From Desulfamplus magnetovallimortis (lineage in GTDB: Bacteria > Desulfobacterota > Desulfobacteria > Desulfobacterales > Desulfobacteraceae), in contig NZ_LT828543.1 of NCBI RefSeq assembly GCF_900170035.1, positions 61,147-96,744 of the forward strand: a stretch of DNA of 35,598 nucleotides, read 5' to 3'. Positions 25,387-33,222 of this stretch are shown here, in pieces. The position numbers and the translations under genes were made by a program. The notes beneath the pieces were generated by a model, which saw only the letters and a list, made by a program, of their open reading frames with translations, was not told the DNA's origin and ran no database searches. Positions within the stretch are counted from its first letter, which is position 1. Each line of letters starts with the position of its first letter.

Positions 25387-26537
25387 AAATTTTAAAGATC
25401 CTTGCTCAGGGTGAGGACAGCAAAAACCAGTTCAAAAAGGATTTCACCAATGGCGATGCTTTGGCTGCCGAACTGGTAGCCTTTAGCAATACACTGGGTG
25501 GTAAAATTTTTGTTGGTGTAGATGATGATGGTGAAATTGTGGGTCTGGAAACAGAGGATATTCAGCGAATCAATCAACTTTTGTCCAATACGGCCAGTCA
25601 GAATGTAAAACCAGCCATAAACCCATTGACAGAAATTTCTACAATTGAAAAAAAACGTATCCTCATTGTTGAAGTGGCCAAAGGAAACAATAAACCCTAT
25701 CAGGATAAAAACGGTGTGATTTGGGTTAAAAGCGGAGCGGACAAGCGAAGAGCCACAGCTCGAGAAGAAATTCAACGGTTTTTTCAGGAATCCGGGATGA
25801 TACACGCAGATATCACTCCGGCCAACATGACCATAGCCGATCTTGATATGCCTTATTTCACCTCATTTTTTCAGAAACGGTATGGCAAATCTCTTGAGAA
25901 TCAACAGGTTTCTCTTGAAAAGCTCATCATGAATTTAAATCTGGGCAAAGATGGTATCTTAAATATTACCGGGGCATTATTGTTTTCCAATACCCCTGAA
26001 ATCCGTCTTCCCTCTTATATCGTTAAAGCTGCGGCATTCCCGGGAACAAGCATTGCGAGAGAAGAGTACATTGATAGTCGAGATATTACCGGAAAATTAT
26101 CGAATATTTTTCAGCAGGCCATTGGTTTTCTTATGGATAACACAAAGCATGTCCAGGGCGAACAAGGGATCAACAGTCCAGGAAAACCTGAAATTCCAAA
26201 AATTGTATTGGAAGAGCTTGTCACCAATGCCCTTGTGCATAGGGACTATTTTATTTCTGCTCCGGTTCGGATATTTGTCTTTTCTGATCGAATCGAAATC
26301 ATTAGCCCTGGTCATCTTCCGAATAATTTGACAGTGGAAAACATCAAAGCTGGAAATTCTAACACCAGGAATCCTGTTTTAGCCTCATTTGCCTATCAAA
26401 TTTTACCCTATCGCGGTTTTGGTTCAGGGATTTTAAGGGCGCTGGAGAATTATCCGGATATTGAATTTATCGATGACAGATATGGCAACTTATTTAAATG
26501 TATTGTTTGGCGACAATCGACACCTATGATCTTTTAA
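25374..26537 (+). CDS. AlbA_2 (Schlafen-like) + HATPase_c_4 protein, 3' end altered
   Basis: A 387-residue protein. Residues about 14-135 form an AlbA_2/Schlafen-type nucleic-acid-binding domain (AAELVAFSNTLGGKIFVGVDDDGEIVG; VIWVKSGADKRRATAREE). Residues about 270-375 form a GHKL-type ATP-binding domain (EELVTNALVHRDYF, IEIISPGHLP, GFGSGI). Database names for such proteins include 'ATP-binding protein' and 'RecG-like transcriptional regulator'. ATG 25374 lies inside the upstream gene's last codons, with AAGGAG at 25357-25362, so translation is coupled. The last seven residues (QSTPMIF) and the stop come from F1 copy F, so the original C-terminus, possibly including a winged helix, is lost or shortened. 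Confidence 0.87.
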   Translation: METVEILKILAQGEDSKNQFKKDFTNGDALAAELVAFSNTLGGKIFVGVDDDGEIVGLETEDIQRINQLLSNTASQNVKPAINPLTEISTIEKKRILIVEVAKGNNKPYQDKNGVIWVKSGADKRRATAREEIQRFFQESGMIHADITPANMTIADLDMPYFTSFFQKRYGKSLENQQVSLEKLIMNLNLGKDGILNITGALLFSNTPEIRLPSYIVKAAAFPGTSIAREEYIDSRDITGKLSNIFQQAIGFLMDNTKHVQGEQGINSPGKPEIPKIVLEELVTNALVHRDYFISAPVRIFVFSDRIEIISPGHLPNNLTVENIKAGNSNTRNPVLASFAYQILPYRGFGSGILRALENYPDIEFIDDRYGNLFKCIVWRQSTPMIF

Positions 26538-26779
26538 GCCTTGTCAATAATGTCTGAATCAGGATGCCCAGGATTATCAGGATAAGACAAGATTATCTAT
26601 CCTGAACATCCTACTGCTTCTTCAAGTTTAAACTGTCGGGTGACTTTTAAGGCTTTTCAAAGGTTCAAGGCATTTTCTACCCGACAATCAAACCTTGAAA
26701 GAACACTGCTAATCTTGGTTATCCTGACTCTGACAAATGCAACAACTTCTAAAAAAACAATAAAATGTCGATTTTGACG
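26509..26779 (+). repeat. F1 element copy F, interrupted by F5
   Basis: The left end is degenerate (GGCGACAATCGACA at 26509-26522) and overlaps the last codons of the AlbA_2 gene. The right end TGTCGATTTTGACG finishes at 26779. The interior matches other F1 copies except for about 96 extra bases at 26613-26708. It fills the gap to the convergent reductase gene. Confidence 0.85.
26613..26708. repeat. F5 element inside F1 copy F
   Basis: ACTGCTTCTTCAAG...AACTGTCGGGTGACTTTTAAGGC...AAAGGTTCAAGGCATTTTCTACCCGAC...AACCTTGAAAGAACACTG. It shares the CTGTCGGG and CAAAGGTTCAAGGC blocks with 14888-14932. It contains no F3 unit. The ends are imperfect inverted repeats and a clean target duplication is not visible (possibly CTA). 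Confidence 0.65.
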
Positions 26780-26796
26780 GGTATCTACCACGCACA

Positions 26797-28101
26797 TTAC
26801 AAAAACTTCTCAAGATATTTATAATTAGGCGTAAGATTACCTTTGTATACAATCACAGCCTTTTTTATCTCAGGAAGCAGTCCTGATGATTCAAGGTCTG
26901 AATCATAGTCTGCACCAAGGATGCTGGCAACAAAGGGAGTGAGCTGATTACTGAAAAAAGTGGAAGAGTCGTTTGGAAGCTCACATGGCAGATTATCAAC
27001 TGCAAGCACAACAATACCATCACCCTTGTGTCCATCTGTAATTTTTTGATTAAGAGGATCCACAAGATAGGCAGGCATACCGGAATCAGTTGATTTTACA
27101 TTGCACTCAACAGAGCCGTTGGTGTCGCATGTGATGTCTGCAATTCCACACAATTTTGGCTCTGGATACTTTTCACAAAGTGCTTTCAGGCCTTCCCAGG
27201 TTACAAATTTAGGATATTGCTTATCCCAGTAAACAGCATTTATCAAGACAGTGCAAAATGGCAGATATTGATCAAAGATACTTTCATATCTTTCAGGATG
27301 GGTAAAATACTCATTGAGGTCAAACTCTTTGCCATCTGTTTTTTTAACAAGATCCTTTTCCTTGAATATTGTGACATAAACGGTCTTGGCATCAAAATCA
27401 CCTGATTTAACAAGATTTTCAAGCTCTTCAGGTTCAACTCTTTTGCTGGGCAGACAATCTATTATCTGCTGAGCACCGCCTGAAACATTCCCGTATCCAA
27501 GAATTCCAAAAACCACAGGTGCAAGTTGATCTGGAAAACCGTCTTTTTTTATCTCGTTACCAACTTTTTCAAGCTCTTTTTTTGCATCTTCAACCGAGCT
27601 GTATTGATGAGCTGGCAAACATTTTTTAAATGGAGTGGAAATCCCCTTGTTCTCCCAATACTCACCCATCAGATGCAGGATATCAATTGCACCTGCATCA
27701 CCTGCATAACGCCCAAAATAGATAAGCCTGCGATTTTTTTCATCTGTAATCTTTTCATAATCAATAAGAGTTGAACCTCCTGCCATTATTTTTTTCAGAA
27801 GGGGCATACCAGATGGTTGTCCCTTTATGGTATGGGAAAAGAAAATGTATGTTTTTCCATCTAATAGTTTCTCTTCAGGAATCTCTTTTACACCGAAAAT
27901 CACATCGCCCTGTTCCATGCTGCTGCAAAGCTTTGCACCTGCCTTTTCATAGTCAGATGCACTGAAAAATCTCTTTTCAGACTCTTCAACAAATGCTTCT
28001 GCTCCCGTCTGTTCAACTATTTTTTTTATATCATCAGGCACAATGGGAGCTCTTTTTTCCCAGATGTTTTTGTCTTCAGCCCTTATAAGCAATGATTTCA
28101 T
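26797..28101 (-). CDS. Lysine-2-oxoglutarate reductase-like protein (saccharopine forming)
   Basis: A 434-residue protein matching the N-terminal LKR half of eukaryotic AASS/LKR-SDH. An alanine-dehydrogenase-like N-terminal domain (IRAEDKNIWEKRAPIVPDD at 6-24, IFFSHTIKGQP at 86-96) is followed by a Rossmann domain with PVVFGILGYGNVSGGAQ at 195-211. The predicted reaction is condensation of lysine and 2-oxoglutarate to saccharopine with NAD(P)H, or the reverse. It lies 46 bases downstream of the saccharopine dehydrogenase gene on the same strand. GGGGGAA precedes ATG 28101. Direction of flux (lysine breakdown or synthesis) cannot be read; with asd present, a catabolic role is a reasonable guess. 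Confidence 0.87.
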   Translation of the reverse strand: MKSLLIRAEDKNIWEKRAPIVPDDIKKIVEQTGAEAFVEESEKRFFSASDYEKAGAKLCSSMEQGDVIFGVKEIPEEKLLDGKTYIFFSHTIKGQPSGMPLLKKIMAGGSTLIDYEKITDEKNRRLIYFGRYAGDAGAIDILHLMGEYWENKGISTPFKKCLPAHQYSSVEDAKKELEKVGNEIKKDGFPDQLAPVVFGILGYGNVSGGAQQIIDCLPSKRVEPEELENLVKSGDFDAKTVYVTIFKEKDLVKKTDGKEFDLNEYFTHPERYESIFDQYLPFCTVLINAVYWDKQYPKFVTWEGLKALCEKYPEPKLCGIADITCDTNGSVECNVKSTDSGMPAYLVDPLNQKITDGHKGDGIVVLAVDNLPCELPNDSSTFFSNQLTPFVASILGADYDSDLESSGLLPEIKKAVIVYKGNLTPNYKYLEKFL

Positions 28102-28147
28102 AGTTCCCCCTGCAAGTTATTCAGGAATTTTCTTTATCATATTTATT

Positions 28148-29482
28148 TCACGAATTTGTCAAAACTGTCCTTTTTTCACAAAACCTGATGTTAAGCCTAT
28201 CAAGTTCATTCAGTACCGGCTTGTAAATCTGGGGATGAACGGGAATACAAACACCCTTAAGATCAATTTTTTCTTCAGCAATAAGTCTTGCAGCAATGGC
28301 AGCAGGCAGGCCAACTGTTTTGGACATGGAGCTGTCTCCTCCCGGTGTTCCGCTGTCCACAAGTGTTGCCATGACCTTCTCTTTTTTGCCATCAGGATAT
28401 TCTCCTGTGAACTCATGGTGCTGGAGAAGCAGATCAACTTCGCCGTCATCGTAGGTAAGTTTCTGTTTTAATACATGGGCAAACATCTCAAAGACAGAGA
28501 CGGTTCTGTCTATATCAAGGCATTCACTGCTGAACATGCCTAACCACTGCAATTTTTTAAGTGTCAGTGAGTATTCCGGAATTTTAAGGTATTCCGCCAC
28601 ATCTTTTTTAATATTTTTACCGTCGCTGTTGATCATGTTGGCAATGACCTGGCATGGCGGGGTATCTGACATGTTAAACATCATCTTGCGATTCAGAAGT
28701 CCAAGTTTTTTGAAAAAATCCCAGGTTTCGCAATATCCGATGTTTCTTAATGTGCCGCGGTAGATGGTTTTTGCAGATTCAATACCGTAAACTTTAAGAT
28801 AAGGCAAAGCATCACGGTTTACATAAGCCTCAAAAACACCTGAACCAGGAATGTCTGTGAGCCAGTAGTGTTCAAAAAGCTTGTTGCCAGGAACTTCAAT
28901 GATTTTACCGTTTTTCAGATATCTGCCGTCATTATTGGCCGCCATCATTGCTCCTTCAGGACTCCATGAAAATTTGTATCCCAAAGGATTATTATTGTTG
29001 GCCATGGCCGGAAGGCCCCCGCAATATGAGTAGAAGCTTGTGACAGTGCCGCCTGCGCCCTTTATTTCATCAATGATTTTCATGGCGGCCATATGGTCAA
29101 CTCCTGGATCAACCCCGATTTCATTTAGGAAAATCAAACCTTTTTCCCTGGCCTCACTATCCATTGCCTGCATCTCATCCTTTACATATGAGGCTGTTAC
29201 AAGATGTTTTTTATGATCAAGGCAAAGTCTTGCAACCATTGGATGAAGTGTCCAGGGCAGTAGGCTTATGACAATGTCTGCTTCGGCAACTCTCTTACCC
29301 AGCACTTCACGATTGTTTACATCCATTGCTATGGCAGTGCCCGAAGGGTCATTTCCAATAAGCTCCTCGGCTTTCTCTTTCATCTGGTCTGCAAGGGTTA
29401 TTTCTATATCTGGAGATGCCAGAAGATAACGTACAAGGGGTCTTGCAACAAGTCCTGCACCCAATATCAATATTTTTTTCAT
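28148..29482 (-). CDS. Saccharopine dehydrogenase (glutamate-forming type)
   Basis: A 444-residue protein of the Lys9/SDH family. The Rossmann start is KKILILGAGLVARPLVRYL at residues 2-20. Other family features are ADIVISLLPWTLHPMVA, NEIGVDPGVDHMAAMKIID and SYCGGLPA. Predicted to split saccharopine to glutamate and aminoadipate semialdehyde with NAD(P)+. ATG 29482 is chosen for the GGGAGGG run just upstream; the frame extends seven codons further to a TTG with no ribosome site. First gene of a two-gene unit with the reductase. Confidence 0.9.
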   Translation of the reverse strand: MKKILILGAGLVARPLVRYLLASPDIEITLADQMKEKAEELIGNDPSGTAIAMDVNNREVLGKRVAEADIVISLLPWTLHPMVARLCLDHKKHLVTASYVKDEMQAMDSEAREKGLIFLNEIGVDPGVDHMAAMKIIDEIKGAGGTVTSFYSYCGGLPAMANNNNPLGYKFSWSPEGAMMAANNDGRYLKNGKIIEVPGNKLFEHYWLTDIPGSGVFEAYVNRDALPYLKVYGIESAKTIYRGTLRNIGYCETWDFFKKLGLLNRKMMFNMSDTPPCQVIANMINSDGKNIKKDVAEYLKIPEYSLTLKKLQWLGMFSSECLDIDRTVSVFEMFAHVLKQKLTYDDGEVDLLLQHHEFTGEYPDGKKEKVMATLVDSGTPGGDSSMSKTVGLPAAIAARLIAEEKIDLKGVCIPVHPQIYKPVLNELDRLNIRFCEKRTVLTNS

Positions 29483-29591
29483 AATCCCTCCCCCGTAAAT
29501 CAATACCTTGTATTTTTATCTGTGTTTGTGTGTTGCTACCTACAGGACAACATTACACATGACCTGCAATACTGTCAATCATTATTTAAAT

Positions 29592-29767
29592 ATTCAAAAT
29601 CGACATCTTATTGCTTTTGCAAAGTTATTGCAGTTGTCTGAACCAAGATAACCAGGATGGATAGGATGCTCAGGATAGATACTCCTGCCTTATCTTTGTT
29701 AATCTTGGGAATCCTGATTCAGACAGTGTTGACAAGGCTTACAAGATCATAGGTGTCGAGGTTGAGT
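29592..29767 (-). repeat. F1 MITE-like element, copy E
   Basis: ATTCAAAATCGACA (29592-29605) to TGTCGAGGTTGAGT (29754-29767), reverse orientation, flanked by AAAT on both sides (29588-29591 and 29768-29771), a 4-bp target duplication. It occupies most of the 348-bp gap between the saccharopine dehydrogenase start and the TrmB-like gene end, so the promoter of the saccharopine genes must lie in 29483-29590 or within the element. Confidence 0.88.
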
Positions 29768-29830
29768 AAATACTGTATTGTGTGACAGGGGATGTGATGT
29801 TAGAACATGAAAATCGAACATGAAGATCGA

Positions 29831-30616
29831 TCAAATATCTTTGCATACACTTTTATAAAGGGCTTTATCAGATGCGGAGAGGGGAATATCATTCATGATT
29901 TTATGGAGAAAATAGTGAAAGAAATCGTGCCGCAGGCTATCTCTTACAGAGATTACAAACCACTTGTTTTTTCCCCAGTTAATGATGGAATTTGCCTCGT
30001 CACCTTCCATGAACATGCCGCAAAGAACCTCTTTTCTATCAACCACAACATCAAAAAAACGGTGTTTGCCGTAATCCATGCCAGGCTCACGGGGAGGATG
30101 AATTACCTGCCATTCAAATGTCAGTTCCACAGGTTTAAGTGAGATATATTTTATCTGCACCCCTTTTTCAGCAGCTTTTTTAAGTTCAGGATCAAGGAAT
30201 TTGCCTTCTTCAGGGGATATCCTCACATATACCTCTTCCGCGGCATCAGAGATCATCTCCTGCGCCTTGGCCATGGCCATCTCATATCCTTTGATATTCC
30301 ATATTACATCACTTTGGGTCTGCTGCTGGGCATTTTTGAGTTTTTCTTCAAGTTCGGACAGAGAGTTTTCATGATCATTACGAAGCCGTCTTATAAGCTC
30401 TTCAGGGGGAATGGGGGTGTACATCCCTTCACTTGACTCCACAACAAATCCTTTACTTTTCAACACTCTGAGCACATCATAAATCCTGGCTCTCGGAATT
30501 CCGGAGTTACGACTCAGTTGTGAACCATTGACCGGATGCTTGGCAACAAGGGCAGTGAAAGCTGTTACCGCATATTCAGATAATCCAATGGTTAACTGGG
30601 CATTTCTTTTAAACAT
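29831..30616 (-). CDS. TrmB-like transcriptional regulator
   Basis: A 261-residue regulator with a TrmB-type winged helix at about 11-75: SQLSRNSGIPRARIYDVLRV supplies the recognition helix (41-54) and wing SKGFVVESSEGMYTPI. A short coiled coil (about 80-100) leads to a C-terminal effector domain (about 105-255) resembling the PLDc-like/TrmB sensor fold. TrmB proteins are commonest in archaea and bind sugars or other small ligands; the ligand here is unknown. It sits on the same strand just upstream of the saccharopine genes, with F1 copy E in between, and is a reasonable candidate for their regulator. The plus-strand frame overlapping it is a shadow. Confidence 0.88.
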   Translation of the reverse strand: MFKRNAQLTIGLSEYAVTAFTALVAKHPVNGSQLSRNSGIPRARIYDVLRVLKSKGFVVESSEGMYTPIPPEELIRRLRNDHENSLSELEEKLKNAQQQTQSDVIWNIKGYEMAMAKAQEMISDAAEEVYVRISPEEGKFLDPELKKAAEKGVQIKYISLKPVELTFEWQVIHPPREPGMDYGKHRFFDVVVDRKEVLCGMFMEGDEANSIINWGKNKWFVISVRDSLRHDFFHYFLHKIMNDIPLSASDKALYKSVCKDI

Positions 30617-30773
30617 TTATGTATAAATCTCCGCAAAATGAATTTTTTTATCATAGTGCTTTGTCAGCACTTAATTTTTGGGGTTGGAATCTTTAATTCT
30701 ATGTTTTAGATGCTGTTTCAATCGACTCAACCCAAAATTTTAATTTTAACAATGCAATAGTCTGCCATGGCCG

Positions 30774-32564
30774 TTATTTTGAAAACACTTCTTTTATTGC
30801 CTCACCGAGTACTTTCATGGTGCAGGGTTTTTTTAAATATTTGGATGCTCCAAGGCGTATGACTTCATCAACCTTTTCACTTTGTGAGAATCCGCTTAAA
30901 ACAATGGCTTTCTGTTCAGGATGTATTTTTATAATTTCTCTGTAGGTCTCAAGCCCATCCATGCCCTCTCCCATTATCATGTCAAGAAGAACAAGATCCG
31001 CCACGTTATGCTGTAGATATTCAATGGATTCCTCTCCATTCTGGACGTAAACAGGTGAGTAATTCAACGACTTGAGCATTACAGTTATAACATCTCCAAG
31101 TGATTTGTCGTCATCAACAATTAATATTGACTCCTTGTTGCCCATGATGTGATTTAAATTTTTTTCCATATTTTTTGCTTTGCGCCTTTCAAAAGTTACG
31201 GGGAAATATAATGTAAATTGTGTACCCTCATCGAGGATACTTTTGACATCAATATAGCCTTCATGATCCTGAACAGTACCCCATACAACTGCCATGCCAA
31301 GTCCTGTACCACTGCGTCCCATCTTTTTTTTTGTGAAAAAGGGTTCAAAAATCCGCTCAAGATCTTCAGATGATATTCCTGTGCCCTGGTCTTCAACTCC
31401 AAGAAGTACATACTCCCCTTTTGGTACGCGGCAGTAGCTTTGTATGGTTTTTTTAACATGACAATGGCTTGTTGAGACTGTTATTATACCATTTTTATCT
31501 GACTGAGCTTCTGCAGCATTGGATATGAGATTCATCAGGGTTTTTTCAAGATGATGCTGTGAACCCATTACAAGAGGCAGATTTTTCTGTAATTTTTTGT
31601 TAACAGTTGTATTTGGATGAAAAGAGAGTATGGTTTTGAATTCAGGTGTGTTAAAAAAGTCTGTGACAACATCATTTAAATTGATAACTTCCCTGTTTGA
31701 GACACCCCTGCGTGAAAGTGTCAAAAGATCCTGTATTATTTCAGCAGCTCTGTTTCCTGAGTTTTTTATTGCAAGAAGATAAGGACGCATGGGATGATCT
31801 TCCTCTATCTCCATCATAAGAAGATCCGGAAAGCCCACAATTGCTGACAGAATATTATTAAGATCATGTGCAACACCTCCTGCAAGAAGTCCAAGGGCCT
31901 CCATCTTGCGGGCACGGTTAAGCTGCTCCAGGGAGAGTTTAAGCCCTTTCAGCACAGATGCTGCCGAAAACACCACAATGGTGTTGAGCAGCATGAAATT
32001 CAGGGATGATACCACCCATTTTTCAACAGGATTTACAACAACAGCTATCTTTGCCCATCCTTCAAAATTGTATATCATCATTAAAGCACCTATGCCGAAG
32101 ATGCTTATCCCATTAAGTATAAGAGCCATCACAGCTTCACGAAGGGTCATTAAAAGCACAGTGATAACAGGAAAAACAAAAAGCCATACCGGGCCACCTC
32201 CAAAAGGTCCGAGCACTATCAGCAGTATCATACCGAGGAAATATGATATAAGACTCAAACTTGACGCACGAACCATGTAGGGAAGTTTTTTAAAGAAAAA
32301 AAGAACTATAATATAAGTATAAATCAATGTATCTGCAACTGCAATAATCCATAAATCCTCTTTTATTGAGAGAGCAACGCTTGGAATATAGACAATTGTT
32401 CCAAAAACAAAGCACAGAGAGAGAAGAATCAGTAGATTTTTCTCCTGCCAGTAACGTATTCCGGAGTTGGCAACGCTTTCATCAGGTGTTGTCAAAAGCA
32501 GCATCTTCTGCTTCAAATTGGTTATAATTTTGTTGATCAAAGCCTTGTCCATTGGTTTTTTCAT
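30774..32564 (-). CDS. Membrane hybrid histidine kinase with C-terminal receiver
   Basis: A 596-residue sensor. About six membrane helices lie between residues 43 and 208. HisKA follows, with H233 in GGVAHDLNNILSAIVGFP (NtrB-like variant), then an ATPase domain with MNLISNAAEAQ, DQGTGIS and SGTGLGMAVVWGTVQDH. A receiver domain occupies 478-596 (ILIVDDDKS, phospho-acceptor D528 in LVLLDMIM, K579). No separate PAS or periplasmic sensor domain is seen, so the membrane region itself probably senses. AGGAG precedes ATG 32564. The partner output protein is not visible nearby. It is divergent from the fmdB-like gene across 301 bases. Confidence 0.93.
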   Translation of the reverse strand: MKKPMDKALINKIITNLKQKMLLLTTPDESVANSGIRYWQEKNLLILLSLCFVFGTIVYIPSVALSIKEDLWIIAVADTLIYTYIIVLFFFKKLPYMVRASSLSLISYFLGMILLIVLGPFGGGPVWLFVFPVITVLLMTLREAVMALILNGISIFGIGALMMIYNFEGWAKIAVVVNPVEKWVVSSLNFMLLNTIVVFSAASVLKGLKLSLEQLNRARKMEALGLLAGGVAHDLNNILSAIVGFPDLLMMEIEEDHPMRPYLLAIKNSGNRAAEIIQDLLTLSRRGVSNREVINLNDVVTDFFNTPEFKTILSFHPNTTVNKKLQKNLPLVMGSQHHLEKTLMNLISNAAEAQSDKNGIITVSTSHCHVKKTIQSYCRVPKGEYVLLGVEDQGTGISSEDLERIFEPFFTKKKMGRSGTGLGMAVVWGTVQDHEGYIDVKSILDEGTQFTLYFPVTFERRKAKNMEKNLNHIMGNKESILIVDDDKSLGDVITVMLKSLNYSPVYVQNGEESIEYLQHNVADLVLLDMIMGEGMDGLETYREIIKIHPEQKAIVLSGFSQSEKVDEVIRLGASKYLKKPCTMKVLGEAIKEVFSK

Positions 32565-32865
32565 TATTTCTCCTGAACATACTGTGCTTCAAGAAGTAAA
32601 CCCGTTATCCACATTTAGTGTCAATGCTTGATATAACAATACAAAGTATGGTTGAAATGTCAATTATTACTTTAAAAATATTACCCACATTAAACGGAAA
32701 AACCTTGATCGCGACAATGGTATTTATGATTAAAATGAAGAAAAACGTAAATTTTAGTAACTTATGAAATAAAAATCTTGACAACTTTGCTTTAGAGATT
32801 ATTTTATTAAATTAATATTTTGCTCAGGTACATTTTTAATCAATAATTTTAAACAAGGAAAAATC
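32565..32865. promoter_or_regulatory. Divergent promoter region; TTGACA-type promoter candidate
   Basis: A 301-bp AT-rich gap between the hybrid kinase (minus) and the fmdB-like gene (plus), free of the repeat families seen elsewhere. TTGACA (32778-32783) followed after 16 bases by TATTTT (32800-32805) is a plausible sigma-70 promoter for the plus-strand fmdB-gltA unit. No regulator-binding palindrome stands out. Confidence 0.45.
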
Positions 32866-33117
32866 ATGCCCATATTTGAATTTAAGTGTTCAGACTGTGA
32901 AGAATTTTTTGAAATTCTTTTTATGAGCGGAGACAGCGAAAAAGAGATAAAGTGTCCAAAATGCAGTTCGTTTGCAGTTGAACGGGTTGTAAGTACCATC
33001 AACTATGCCATGGGGCCTTCAGTATCTGCAAAAAAGGAAGGTGTTTCAAAGCAAACACGTAATTGCTCAAGTGGTTCATGTTCAACATATACCGTTCCCG
33101 GAGAAAGCAGAGGTTAG
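32866..33117 (+). CDS. FmdB-type zinc-ribbon protein
   Basis: An 83-residue protein beginning MPIFEFKCSDCEEFFE, the FmdB/CxxC_CxxC_SSSS regulatory-protein signature. Two CxxC pairs (C8/C11 and C30/C33, KCPKCSS-type) should bind one zinc ion. The tail is polar and ends in a short cysteine-containing stretch CSSGSC. FmdB-like proteins were named for a formamidase regulator, but their true role is unclear. AAGGA is six bases upstream of ATG. It is followed after 105 bases by citrate synthase on the same strand. Confidence 0.88.
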   Translation: MPIFEFKCSDCEEFFEILFMSGDSEKEIKCPKCSSFAVERVVSTINYAMGPSVSAKKEGVSKQTRNCSSGSCSTYTVPGESRG

Positions 33118-33222
33118 AAAAAAGCGTATTAACGCCTCTCCTTTAAGCAAACACTGGATGGAGACCGCTTTGTACATCCCTGGCCTGAAAATAATATCAC
33201 AGTAAAGTAAGGAGAATAACAG

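Noticed and set aside
29807-30142. A plus-strand frame of 111 codons
   Set aside because: It lies entirely over the TrmB-like gene on the other strand, which has clear domain structure.
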